Assembly (NCBI RefSeq): GCF_001667185.1
Contig: NZ_LZIC01000059.1
Span: 1 to 64,000, forward strand
Direction: 5' to 3'
Source: Mycobacterium sp. 852002-50816_SCH5313054-b
GTDB lineage: Bacteria > Actinomycetota > Actinomycetes > Mycobacteriales > Mycobacteriaceae
Length of the DNA stretch: 64,000 nt
The notes under the pieces are model-generated. The model ran no database searches, was not told the DNA's origin, and worked only from the letters and a program-made list of their open reading frames with translations. Positions 34,663-42,686 of the stretch are shown piece after piece. Numbering within the stretch: the stretch's first letter is position 1; every line of letters starts with the position of its first letter. The translations under genes were made by a program, and so were the position numbers.

Positions 34663-36117
34663 TCAATTATTGTCCGCCGCGTCCCGATCGGCCTCGAGCA
34701 GTCTCAGCCACAGTTCGCTGACCGTCGGGAAGCAGGGGACGGCGTGCCACAACCGGTCGACGGGCACCTGGGCGGCCACGGCGATGGTGGCCGAGTGCAG
34801 CATCTCGGTGACCCCGGGACCGACCAGTGTCACGCCGAGCAGGTGGCTGCGATCCACATCGACCACCATCCGCGCCCGACCGGTGTATCCGTCCGCGTAG
34901 AGCTTGGCTCCCATGACGACGTCTCCGATCTGCACGTCGACCGTGCGGATCCGGTGGCCGGCGTCCTCGGCCTGCCGGGCCGTCAGCCCGACGGCGGCGG
35001 CTTCCGGGTCGGTGAAGAAGGCCTGCGGCACGGCGCAGTGGTCGGCGGTGGTCGCGTGCGCGCCCCACGGCGAGGTGTCCAATGGCTGTCCCGCGGCGCG
35101 GGCCCCGATCGCCGCCCCGGCGATGCGGCCTTGGTACTTGCCCTGGTGGGTCAGCAGGGCCCGGTGATTGACGTCACCCGCCGCATAGAGCCAACCGTCC
35201 TCGATGGCCCCCACCCGGCAGGTGTCGTCGACGTCGAGCCAACTGCCCGGCGTCAGCCCGACCGTCTCCAGGCCGATGTCGTCGGTGAGCGGCGCCCGGC
35301 CCGTGGCGAAAAGCACTTCGCTGACGCGCAATTCGGATCCGTCGTCCAATTCGAGGGCTACCTGTCCGCCGTCGGGGCGGCGCAGGGCGCGCACCGATGC
35401 CCCCAGGCGCACGTCCACTCCGGCCTCGGTGAGTCCGCGGGCGATCAGTTCGCCCACGAAGGGCTCCATCCGGGGCAGCAGTCCGGAACCGCGAGCGAGC
35501 AGGGTTACCTGGGAGCCCAATCCTTGCCAGGCGGTGGCCATTTCGACGCCCACGCCGCCGGCGCCGACGACGGCGAGCCGTTCCGGGACATAGCTGCTGT
35601 CGGTGGCCTCGCGGTTGGTCCACGGTTTGGCCTCGGTGATGCCGGGCAGGTCGGGGAGCGCGGGCCGGCTGCCGGTGCAGACCACGACCGCGTGCCGCGC
35701 GGTCAGTACCGGCTGCTCGCCCCCGGGCGTGCTGACGGCGACTCGTCGGGGCCCGGCCAGCCGGCCGTGCCCGCGTATCAGGGTGGCGCCGATGCCACTC
35801 ACCCAGTCGGCCTGGCCGCTGTCGTCCCAGTCGCTGACGTAGCGGTCGCGGCGGCCGAACACACCCGCGCTGCTGATGACACCCGTGACCGCCTCCCGTG
35901 CGCCGTCGACGCGGCGGGCGTCGGAGACGGCGATGACCGGCCGCAGCAACGCCTTACTGGGTACGCACGCCCAATACGAACATTCGCCCCCGACGAGTTC
36001 GCGCTCCACCATCGCAACGCTGAGGCCGGTGGCGCGGGCGCGCTCGGCGACGTTCTGCCCGATCGGCCCGGCGCCGAGCACGATGACGTCGTAGTCGCGT
36101 TCGAAATCCGCTGCCAT
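34663..36117 (-). CDS. Pyridine-nucleotide disulfide oxidoreductase family flavoprotein, catalytic His missing
   Basis: A 484-residue flavoprotein of the glutathione-reductase/lipoamide-dehydrogenase/MerA group. FAD site [17 protein letters not shown] at 11-27; redox pair Cys46 and Cys51 in [18 protein letters not shown] site [16 protein letters not shown]; second FAD contact LYAAGDV. Near the C-terminus, where the family has H-P-T-x-x-E, the sequence reads CFPTVSE, so Phe replaces the base His. That argues against ordinary disulfide reduction and leaves a metal, quinone or oxygen reductase possible. ATG 36117 directly follows the dehalogenase stop. Confidence 0.88.
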   Translation of the reverse strand: MAADFERDYDVIVLGAGPIGQNVAERARATGLSVAMVERELVGGECSYWACVPSKALLRPVIAVSDARRVDGAREAVTGVISSAGVFGRRDRYVSDWDDSGQADWVSGIGATLIRGHGRLAGPRRVAVSTPGGEQPVLTARHAVVVCTGSRPALPDLPGITEAKPWTNREATDSSYVPERLAVVGAGGVGVEMATAWQGLGSQVTLLARGSGLLPRMEPFVGELIARGLTEAGVDVRLGASVRALRRPDGGQVALELDDGSELRVSEVLFATGRAPLTDDIGLETVGLTPGSWLDVDDTCRVGAIEDGWLYAAGDVNHRALLTHQGKYQGRIAGAAIGARAAGQPLDTSPWGAHATTADHCAVPQAFFTDPEAAAVGLTARQAEDAGHRIRTVDVQIGDVVMGAKLYADGYTGRARMVVDVDRSHLLGVTLVGPGVTEMLHSATIAVAAQVPVDRLWHAVPCFPTVSELWLRLLEADRDAADNN

Positions 36118-36119
36118 AG

Positions 36120-36806
36120 TCAGCGCCGCCCTTCGATGAGTCGCTCGGCCAGCTCGCGCAGGTCGCTCACCACGAGCGTCGGCTGGGGCAGCCCGTCGAC
36201 GGGCAGCGGTGGATTGCCCGGCCGGGTGATGAGGGCCGAGCTGTAGCCGACATTGTGCGCGCCGAGGGTGTCCCACACGTGGGCGGCGACCATCATGCAA
36301 GCGGCGGGAGCGGCGCCCAGCGTTTCGCATACGTAGCGGTACACCGCCGGGGCCGGCTTGAAGGCGCGGCAGGCGTCGACGCTCAACTGACGTTCGAAGA
36401 AGCCGCCCAACCCCGAATTCTGCAGCGCCGTCGGCCCGTTCGGGTTTGGTGGAGAATTGGTCAGGGTGACAAGGCGAAATCCGTTGTCGCGCAGAGCGGC
36501 AAGCCCCTCCGCCGCATCCGGATGTGCCGGCATGGTGAGCAGGCCGGTCTTCAGGCGACGCAGGTCGTCGTCAGTGACGTCGACGCGGTGGACGTCGCCG
36601 AGCATGCGCAGCACGCCCCGGGCGAGCGTCGAGAAGTCCACGTAGCTCTCCGCCAGGGTCGCCGTCATCGAGTACATGACGAGCTGGGCGAACCATTCGC
36701 GGAGCACCCGTTCGTCGCCGAACCGCTCTCTGAAAAGCGGTGCCAGGGAGCCGATATCGAGGAGCGTCTCGTTGACATCGAAGACAAGCACGGACGGTGT
36801 CGGCAT
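36120..36806 (-). CDS. Haloacid dehalogenase, type II (HAD superfamily)
   Basis: A 228-residue enzyme that aligns by eye with L-2-haloacid dehalogenases: nucleophile Asp10 with Thr14 ([12 protein letters not shown]), TLTNS with Ser118, Lys150 in AFKPAPAVY, and AAHVWD with Asp179. The set matches the catalytic residues of L-DEX-type enzymes, which hydrolyse 2-haloacids to hydroxyacids. A phosphatase-like role is still possible. The stop is 2 bp from the next ATG and the start is 2 bp after the channel gene, so it sits in the middle of a tightly packed operon. Confidence 0.88.
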   Translation of the reverse strand: MPTPSVLVFDVNETLLDIGSLAPLFRERFGDERVLREWFAQLVMYSMTATLAESYVDFSTLARGVLRMLGDVHRVDVTDDDLRRLKTGLLTMPAHPDAAEGLAALRDNGFRLVTLTNSPPNPNGPTALQNSGLGGFFERQLSVDACRAFKPAPAVYRYVCETLGAAPAACMMVAAHVWDTLGAHNVGYSSALITRPGNPPLPVDGLPQPTLVVSDLRELAERLIEGRR

Positions 36807-36808
36807 AG

Positions 36809-37417
36809 CTAGGCCTCGGCATTCTTCGGCGGGTGAACATCCGGCCGCAAGTACCCGACCAGACACAAACAGATCAACGCCATCCCGACGACTGGCCACC
36901 AGAGCGCGACGACGGCCGCCGTCGCGAAGACGCCGATCGTGACGAACGATCGCATCCGCAGCAGCCTACGCATGCGCTGCGTGACGTCGTCGTGCGAGGG
37001 CCGGTCGACCACTTCGAAACAGAGCGCGACGTAGGTGACGTTGACGAGGACGAACACGGACGCGTACAGGGTCACGGGCGCGGCGGAAAGCCGGCTGTCG
37101 GCGATCCACTCGGTGGTGATCGGGATCAGCGACACCGAAAAGAGGTGCGCAAAATTGGACCACACCAGCCGCGGCGTCGCCTCCCGCGCGTAGCTGAATA
37201 GATGATGGTGGTTGACCCACACGATCGCGATGAACAGATAGCTGACCACATAGCTCAGACCCGTGGGCCACAACGGGAGTAGGGCGTTGAAGGTGGGCGC
37301 CGTCGGCGGTTTGAGCTCCAACACCAGGATCGTGATGATCACCGCGAACACACCGTCGGAAAATGCCCCCACCCGGTCCGGACCGGTCTTTCGCGCAGCC
37401 ACGCCCTGCCCCTTCAT
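36809..37417 (-). CDS. TMEM175-family membrane protein (DUF1211, putative cation channel)
   Basis: A 202-residue protein with about five to six hydrophobic segments. The N-terminal helix RVGAFSDGVFAVIITILVLEL carries the RxxxFSD signature (Arg15, Phe19-Ser-Asp) of bacterial TMEM175 potassium channels. A His-rich WVNHHHLFSYA follows helix three, as in the family. It should form a cation channel in the plasma membrane. Its ATG overlaps the DUF427 stop (ATGA) and its stop is 2 bp from the dehalogenase start, so a channel is co-translated with soluble enzymes, which is unusual. Confidence 0.87.
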   Translation of the reverse strand: MKGQGVAARKTGPDRVGAFSDGVFAVIITILVLELKPPTAPTFNALLPLWPTGLSYVVSYLFIAIVWVNHHHLFSYAREATPRLVWSNFAHLFSVSLIPITTEWIADSRLSAAPVTLYASVFVLVNVTYVALCFEVVDRPSHDDVTQRMRRLLRMRSFVTIGVFATAAVVALWWPVVGMALICLCLVGYLRPDVHPPKNAEA

Positions 37418-38283
37418 GCCGGCGTCTTGCGGAGTACCTCATCGGTGTCGAGTCGCCGGTCGACACCGTGGGGAAGGACGGTTTGGCCGGGCTCGAGTTG
37501 TAGCTGTTTGCCGTCGAGGTATACGTCGATCTTGTCGGGCTCGAAGGACACCAGATTCGTCACCCGGCCTACTTCCGGCCACGCGTTGACGTAGGACCAC
37601 GCGGCGCGCTGGTGGCCACCGATGTCGTAATAGGAACATATCCCCTTGTATGGGCAAAAGGTTTGGAGATCAACGAGTTTGAGCGCGGATTCGTCGATGT
37701 CCTCGCGCGCGGCGTACCAGCGGGGTGCAAAGCCGGATTCGTATAGCGCCAGTGGATGCTTCGTGTCGGCGATCACCTGCTCGCCGTCCCGGACAACCAG
37801 GTGCCTTGAGGTGGACCGGATGTCGATGCGGTGGTAGGCGTCGGCGGCATGTCCGACGATGCGTTCGTTTTCTTCGTAGAATGCGTCCATCGCGCGCCAT
37901 GCGAATGCCAGCCGACCGTCCAGAACCGCCGCATGCTGCGGCAGCGCCGTGTGTTGCCACGCGCTGTGATTGGTCTCGCGTTCGGCAACTTTGGCGGTGA
38001 ACCACTGAGTTTCGCCGAGATCCTGGTGCTGGGTGACCCGGTCCTCGGCCGTCAAGATTCCCGCTTCGATGTCGCCGACGGGGAAGTAGGCAACCGGGTA
38101 GCGTCCCGGCTCGTGTAACAGGATGACGTCCTCGCTGTCGGCGATCCACCGGTCCGCGAAGCGCACCCGCATGTGGCGACGCAATGGCTCGGCGAACAGC
38201 AGCCGCGGCGGCATGGGCTGCCCGGTGAGAAAGTGGCCCACCGATCCGGATGCCAGGGGTCCTTGTTGCCATGCCAAACCCAC
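37414..38283 (-). CDS. Double DUF427-domain protein
   Basis: A 289-residue protein with two DUF427 units (about 37-135 and 155-265). The second contains HLVVRDGEQVIADTKHPLALYESGFAPRWY-type sequence and the hallmark CPYKGICSYYDI with W...YVNAWPEV. The function of DUF427 is not known. It starts at GTG 38283 after GAGGGG and is the first gene of the five-gene operon. Paired TGGG-N8-CCCA sites lie 120-160 bp upstream. The gap 38284-38471 holds that control region and no other gene. Confidence 0.88.
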   Translation of the reverse strand: MGLAWQQGPLASGSVGHFLTGQPMPPRLLFAEPLRRHMRVRFADRWIADSEDVILLHEPGRYPVAYFPVGDIEAGILTAEDRVTQHQDLGETQWFTAKVAERETNHSAWQHTALPQHAAVLDGRLAFAWRAMDAFYEENERIVGHAADAYHRIDIRSTSRHLVVRDGEQVIADTKHPLALYESGFAPRWYAAREDIDESALKLVDLQTFCPYKGICSYYDIGGHQRAAWSYVNAWPEVGRVTNLVSFEPDKIDVYLDGKQLQLEPGQTVLPHGVDRRLDTDEVLRKTPA

Positions 38284-38404
38284 TGCGGTGTCCCCTCGTT
38301 AGCGAAAGCTGTTCCATGACAACAACGACCTTGCCGCCGACCTCTCCCGACTCGGCCATCGGGTGGTGGACGTCGGATATGGCCGCCGACAACATCGAGT
38401 TGAA

Positions 38405-38420
38405 TGGGCTATCTAACCCA
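38405..38420. promoter_or_regulatory. TGGG-N8-CCCA site 1 (DUF427 operon)
   Basis: TGGGCTATCTAACCCA. First of a pair whose centres are 22 bp apart, two helical turns, upstream of the DUF427 operon. Same spaced palindrome as four other sites up to 40880. Confidence 0.65.
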
Positions 38421-38426
38421 ATATTA

Positions 38427-38442
38427 TGGGCTGAAAGGCCCA
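38427..38442. promoter_or_regulatory. TGGG-N8-CCCA site 2 (DUF427 operon)
   Basis: TGGGCTGAAAGGCCCA. Separated from site 1 by ATATTA. On the minus strand CATAAT (38428-38423) between the sites could be the -10, so binding here would block RNA polymerase. Confidence 0.65.
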
Positions 38443-38471
38443 ATCTGTCTAGGGTGGGCCCTCGCAGTCCG

Positions 38472-39128
38472 TTAAGGCTTAGGTTTGCGGAGCCTTTTGC
38501 GGGGCGTGGGAGGTACTGCGAAGGAGCGCACGTAGTCGACGGCCGCGTTGACGGCCGATCGCAACGGCTCGGGGTCACCGGTGGCATGCGTGACCATCGC
38601 GCCGCCCTGGTGCGCGACCACCAGCGACACGGCCAGGTGTCGCGGGTCGGCGTCGGGACGCAGGTCGCCGCGGCTCCGCATCGCCTCGATACCCGCCTGA
38701 AACAGCCCGATCCAGTGGTCGTAGCCGGCGGAGAGATCGTCGTGCAATTCGTCGTCGGCGTCGATCAACTCGCCGGCCAACGAGCCGTAGACGCAACCGC
38801 CGACGCGGTATATCGGGTCGATGTTGGCCACGCACGCGTCGGCCCACGCTCGCAGGGCTTCGATGCTGTCGAGGCCGCCCAACGACGGTTGCGTGTGGAA
38901 GGCGCGCACGTCGTCGCGCCGGCTGGCGACGACCTGGCGGGTGAGATCGCGCTTGTCGTCGAAGTAGTGCGAGATCTGCGATCCGCCCACGTCGGCGACG
39001 CGTCGCACCTGGTCGATGCTGGTATTCGCGACGCCGCGCTCGAACATGAGCCGCGCGGCGACATCGACGATCCGTGCCCGGGTCGCCAATCCCTTGCGGG
39101 TGAACCGAGATTCGCTGTCGTCATTCAT
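38472..39128 (-). CDS. TetR-family regulator, paralogue A of a tandem pair
   Basis: A 218-residue TetR protein. The DNA-binding part is RARIVDVAARLMFERGVANTSIDQVRRVADVGGSQISHYFDDKRDLTRQVV (about 16-66). The C-terminal half keeps YDHWIGLFQAGIEAM, DPRHLAVSLVVAHQGGAM and VNAAVDYVRSF, close to the neighbour encoded at 39121-39813. The ATG at 39128 overlaps the upstream gene by 8 bp, so the pair is co-translated. A Lys/Arg/Pro-rich tail ends it. Both are likely to bind TGGG-N8-CCCA sites in this cluster. Confidence 0.9.
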   Translation of the reverse strand: MNDDSESRFTRKGLATRARIVDVAARLMFERGVANTSIDQVRRVADVGGSQISHYFDDKRDLTRQVVASRRDDVRAFHTQPSLGGLDSIEALRAWADACVANIDPIYRVGGCVYGSLAGELIDADDELHDDLSAGYDHWIGLFQAGIEAMRSRGDLRPDADPRHLAVSLVVAHQGGAMVTHATGDPEPLRSAVNAAVDYVRSFAVPPTPRKRLRKPKP

Positions 39129-39813
39129 GTTGCCGCCCGCGCCGGCCCCGGGCGCGCCGGGCGGCCCGCGGAACCCGTTCGGCGGAATCGGTGGCGAACG
39201 TCCGCAGATAGTTGACCGCGAAACGGACGGCGTCGGCATGCGGCCATTCCTCGCGATAGGTGAAGGACAGGGTGCCACCCCCTTGGTGAGCGCTGACGAT
39301 CACCAGCGCTATCCGTCGCGGGTCGGCATCCCGGACTAGCACACCGCCATCCTTCATGCGCTGGATCGACTCCTCGAGCAGGTCGACCCACTGCCAATAG
39401 CCCCACCCCAGCGTTTCGCGCGTCGCTTCGTCGGATTTCGCCAGCTGCGCGGCGAGGGCGTGGTAGGTGGGGGTGCCGAAGTAGCCGATCCGTCCGAGGT
39501 AACGCATGTTGAGATCGATCCACCGCTCGAAATCATCAAACGACTGCAGGCCGCGAAGTTTGGGCTGGCGGTGAAAATCGAGGACCACGCCGATCTGACG
39601 CCGGATCACCGCGCGGATCAGCGCGCTCTTGTCCGTGAAATAGTGCGCGAGTTGCGAGCCGCTGACCGCCGCCGCCCTGCGCACGTTTTCCATGTTCGAT
39701 GCCGACAGTCCCTCGGTGACGATCAGCTGGGCGGCCGACTCCACGATCCGGTCACGGGTGGCACGCCCCTTGGCGGTCAACCGTTGTTCGTCCTGAACAT
39801 CGGGATGGACCAT
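39121..39813 (-). CDS. TetR-family regulator, paralogue B of a tandem pair
   Basis: A 230-residue TetR protein similar in layout to paralogue A: recognition region MENVRRAAAVSGSQLAHYFTDKSALIRAVI (about 41-70), then WGYWQWVDLLEESIQRM and DPRRIALVIVSAHQGGGTLSF. The recognition helices GSQLAHYF and GSQISHYF are nearly the same, so both may read the same operator. A TGGG-N8-CCCA site 34 bp before its start suggests autoregulation. It ends in an Arg-rich tail overlapping the start of paralogue A. Confidence 0.9.
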   Translation of the reverse strand: MVHPDVQDEQRLTAKGRATRDRIVESAAQLIVTEGLSASNMENVRRAAAVSGSQLAHYFTDKSALIRAVIRRQIGVVLDFHRQPKLRGLQSFDDFERWIDLNMRYLGRIGYFGTPTYHALAAQLAKSDEATRETLGWGYWQWVDLLEESIQRMKDGGVLVRDADPRRIALVIVSAHQGGGTLSFTYREEWPHADAVRFAVNYLRTFATDSAERVPRAARRARGRRGRQHE

Positions 39814-39846
39814 CGCGCCAGGCTAACCCCCAGTCCCGCGAAACTA

Positions 39847-39862
39847 TGGGATATTCAACCCA
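39847..39862. promoter_or_regulatory. TGGG-N8-CCCA site 3 (tandem TetR genes)
   Basis: TGGGATATTCAACCCA, 34 bp upstream of the first TetR gene and overlapping the last codons of the hydrolase gene. The AT-rich centre on the minus strand (GAATAT) may be part of the -10. Confidence 0.65.
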
Positions 39863-40724
39863 TTGATGCCCTGCCGAGGAAGTTGCGGACCAGCCCGGCG
39901 ACTTCGTCCAGCGCGGACTCGAGCAGGAAGTGTCCGCCGTCGAGCACGCGAATCTCCGCGTCGGGCAAATCGTCGGCGAACGCCTCGGCGCCGGCCGGGC
40001 CGAAGATTTCGTCACCGCGACCCCACGCCGCCAGCAGCGGCACCCGCGTGGCGCGGAAGTACTCGTGCAGGCGCGGATAGAGCGGCGCGTTGGTGGCGTA
40101 ATCGCGCAGCAGCTTCAGCTGCACCTCGTCGTTGCCGGGACGGGAGATCAGCGCGTAGTCGTGATGCCAGGTGTCGGGGTCGACGAGTGTCTCATCGGCT
40201 ACGCCGGTGAGGTATTGCCATCGGGTGGCGTCCAGCGTGAAGAACTGCCGAACCGCGGCCTCGGTGTCGGATGTCGGTTCATTTTGATAGGCCCACACCG
40301 CCTTCCAGAAGCTTTCGACGAATCCCGCGTCATAGCCGTTGCCGTTCTGGGTGACGATCGCCGTGATGGCGGACGGATCGCGCAGCGCCAGGCGCCAACC
40401 GATCGGGGCGCCGTAGTCCTGTACATACATGGCGTAGCGATTGATGCCGAGTGCACGCAGCAGGCCCGCCGTCAGATCCGTGAGCGCATCGAACGTGTAG
40501 TCGAACTCCTCGACCGGGGGTGCGTCCGAGAGCCCGAAGCCAAGATGGTCGGGCGCGATCACGTGGTAGCGATCGGCCAGGGCCGGTATCAGGTTCCGGA
40601 ACATGTAGGAGCTGGTGGGGAACCCGTGCAACAGCACCAGCGCAGGGGCTCCTGGGTCGCCGGCCTCGCGGAAGAACAGTCGATGACCGTCAACCGATGT
40701 GTAGCGATGGTGGACAGAGGCCAT
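39855..40724 (-). CDS. Alpha/beta hydrolase with Asp nucleophile (haloalkane dehalogenase / epoxide hydrolase-like)
   Basis: A 289-residue hydrolase. The oxyanion region is HGFPTSSYMFRN (33-44). The nucleophile elbow reads VQDYGAPIGW, so Asp103 replaces the usual Ser, as in haloalkane dehalogenases and epoxide hydrolases. Asp238 (GRGDEIF) and His265 (DGGHFLLE) complete the triad. With a type II haloacid dehalogenase nearby under the same operator type, organohalogen hydrolysis is attractive but unproven. ATG 40724 follows GAGAAGGGAAC. Confidence 0.9.
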   Translation of the reverse strand: MASVHHRYTSVDGHRLFFREAGDPGAPALVLLHGFPTSSYMFRNLIPALADRYHVIAPDHLGFGLSDAPPVEEFDYTFDALTDLTAGLLRALGINRYAMYVQDYGAPIGWRLALRDPSAITAIVTQNGNGYDAGFVESFWKAVWAYQNEPTSDTEAAVRQFFTLDATRWQYLTGVADETLVDPDTWHHDYALISRPGNDEVQLKLLRDYATNAPLYPRLHEYFRATRVPLLAAWGRGDEIFGPAGAEAFADDLPDAEIRVLDGGHFLLESALDEVAGLVRNFLGRASMG

Positions 40725-40778
40725 GAGGTTCCCTTCTCGGCCATGAATTCGGGCAGCTGGGCCCGGCCTGAGGCATTC

Positions 40779-40794
40779 TGGGTTGTTCATCCCA
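40779..40794. promoter_or_regulatory. TGGG-N8-CCCA site 4 (hydrolase promoter)
   Basis: TGGGTTGTTCATCCCA, with flanking C and G extending the arms to 5 bp. It lies 54 bp upstream of the hydrolase ATG in the divergent region 40725-40904. Confidence 0.65.
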
Positions 40795-40864
40795 GTATGC
40801 ACCTGACGCGCCGGTTCGCAATAGTCTCGGTACGAGTTGCCGTTCGATCCGAGCGGGCATACCG

Positions 40865-40880
40865 TGGGCCGGTTATCCCA
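40865..40880. promoter_or_regulatory. TGGG-N8-CCCA site 5 (MOSC-reductase promoter)
   Basis: TGGGCCGGTTATCCCA, 24 bp upstream of the MOSC-reductase ATG, where it would cover the promoter or transcription start. Confidence 0.65.
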
Positions 40881-40904
40881 ATTGGCCACGCTGCGGGCGG
40901 TGAC

Positions 40905-42611
40905 ATGGTGGGCACGCTTGTTTCGGTAAACGTGGGCATGCCCAAGGACGTCCAATGGCGGGGCAAAACGGTCTACACCGGGATATGGAAGACGCCGGTC
41001 GGCGGCCCGGTCATGGTGCGCCGCCTCAACCTCGACGGTGACGGCCAGGGCGACCTTGCCGGCCACGGGGGCGAACAACGCGCGGTCATGGTCTACCAGG
41101 TCGAGTCATATGACTTCTGGACGTCTTACCTGGGTCGCGACGACCTGGAACCCGGCAACTTCGGTGAAAATTTCACGATCACCGGGCTCGCCGACGACGA
41201 GGTCTGCGTCGGCGACCGCTATCGCATAGGTGAGGCGGAATTCGAGGTCACCCAGCCGCGCGTCACGTGCTTCCGGGTTGGCATGCGCATCAACGAACCG
41301 AAGATGCCCAGTCTCCTTGTCTCCCAACACCGTCCCGGTTTCTATTTCCGGGTGATCAGCGAAGGCGTCGTTCGCGCCGGCGACGATATCGTGCGGACCC
41401 GGCGCGGCCGTCACGAGCTCACCGTGGCCGACGTCGACGCGCTGTTGTATCTGCCGAAGCGCGACGTCGAGCAGCTGAGGAAGGCCGTCGACGTCCCGGC
41501 GCTCAGCCCCGGCTGGCAACAGTCCTTCCGCGACCTGCTCGCCGAACCCGAGGGCGCCGCCGCGCCACCGATCGGAGTCGCACCGCCGTGGCCGGGATTT
41601 CGCCCGCTGCGGGTCACGGATATCCACCGGGAAAGTCCACAGGTGCTCTCGCTTCGCCTTGAGTCCGAGGATCGCACCGCATTGCCGCCGCCGCTTCCCG
41701 GCCAATACCTGCCCGTCCGGCTTCCGGACGCCGGCGACCCGGCCCCGCTGCGCAGCTACTCGCTTTCGGGCGACCCCGCCGCGGGGATCTACCGAATCAG
41801 CGTCAAGCGCGAAGATCATGGTTTGGTGAGCGGCTGGCTGCACGGCCACATCCGGCCGGGGTCCGTGATCGAGGCGGCCGCGCCACGCGGCGACTTCTAC
41901 CTCACCGAGGACGGCAATCCGGTCGTCCTCCTTTCGGCGGGAATCGGGGCCACGCCCGTCCTGGCGATGCTGCACGCGCTGTCGGCGGCCCGCAGCGGCC
42001 GCGACGTCTGGTGGGTGCACAGCACTCGCAATCCCCAAACATTGGTGTTTGCAGAGGAAGTCGCGGCTCTGATCGACTCCTTGGCCCACGCTACGGAGCG
42101 GGTCTTCTACACCGAAACTCAGGGCCGTCTCAACCAGGACTCGATCGCGGCACTGGGACTGCCGTCGGCTGCCACCGTTTACCTCTGCGGCCCAACTCAA
42201 TTCATGGCGGACGCCCGCGACTGCCTCATCGCCGTCGGCTTGGACCCCGAACGCATTCACAGCGAACTCTTCGGCGCCTTGCCGTCGATCAACCCGGGCG
42301 TTGTGGAAACGGGCGAGCGCGAGCCGCCGCACCAGCCCGCCGGAACTCCGGGGACTGGACCCGCGGTCACCTTCGCGCGCAGCGGGCTGACCGTCAATTG
42401 GTCACCGGCCTACGCGAGCATCCTCGACCTCGCCGAGGCCTGCGACGTGCCGACCCGCTTCTCGTGCCGAAGCGGGGTGTGCCACGTGTGTGTCACCGGC
42501 ATCGTCTCCGGGGCAACGACATACGTCCAAGCGCCGCTGGAAGAGCCCGGCGAAGCCGAAGTGCTGATCTGCTCGGCCGCACCCGGCGGGGACCTGGTGT
42601 TGGACCTATGA
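40905..42611 (+). CDS. MOSC domain - ferredoxin-NAD(P)H reductase - [2Fe-2S] fusion protein
   Basis: A 568-residue three-part protein. Residues 1 to about 215 are a YiiM-like MOSC unit (GHGGEQRAVMVY, GNFGENFTITGL, VTQPRVTCFRVG). The middle is a flavin reductase (LRSYSLSG near 283, LLSAGIGATPVLAML, CGPTQFM near 429). The C-terminus is a plant-type [2Fe-2S] ferredoxin with Cys521, 526, 529 and 556. MOSC proteins bind the molybdenum cofactor, so the chain NAD(P)H to flavin to Fe-S to Moco fits reduction of N-hydroxylated or similar compounds. ATG 40905 is where homology begins. Confidence 0.92.
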   Translation: MVGTLVSVNVGMPKDVQWRGKTVYTGIWKTPVGGPVMVRRLNLDGDGQGDLAGHGGEQRAVMVYQVESYDFWTSYLGRDDLEPGNFGENFTITGLADDEVCVGDRYRIGEAEFEVTQPRVTCFRVGMRINEPKMPSLLVSQHRPGFYFRVISEGVVRAGDDIVRTRRGRHELTVADVDALLYLPKRDVEQLRKAVDVPALSPGWQQSFRDLLAEPEGAAAPPIGVAPPWPGFRPLRVTDIHRESPQVLSLRLESEDRTALPPPLPGQYLPVRLPDAGDPAPLRSYSLSGDPAAGIYRISVKREDHGLVSGWLHGHIRPGSVIEAAAPRGDFYLTEDGNPVVLLSAGIGATPVLAMLHALSAARSGRDVWWVHSTRNPQTLVFAEEVAALIDSLAHATERVFYTETQGRLNQDSIAALGLPSAATVYLCGPTQFMADARDCLIAVGLDPERIHSELFGALPSINPGVVETGEREPPHQPAGTPGTGPAVTFARSGLTVNWSPAYASILDLAEACDVPTRFSCRSGVCHVCVTGIVSGATTYVQAPLEEPGEAEVLICSAAPGGDLVLDL

Positions 42612-42626
42612 ACCCTTGGGCACGAG

Positions 42627-42675
42627 CGTCGACTTGTTGCGCGAATTGGCCTTCTTTGGCACAACAACTCGACGC
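42627..42675. terminator. Inverted repeat between convergent MOSC-fusion and encapsulin genes
   Basis: Arms GCGTCGACTTGTTG (42627-42640) and CAACAACTCGACGC (42662-42675) pair with one mismatch around a 21-bp loop. The element fills the 75-bp convergent gap and probably ends both messages. Confidence 0.6.
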
Positions 42676-42686
42676 TGGACGTTATC

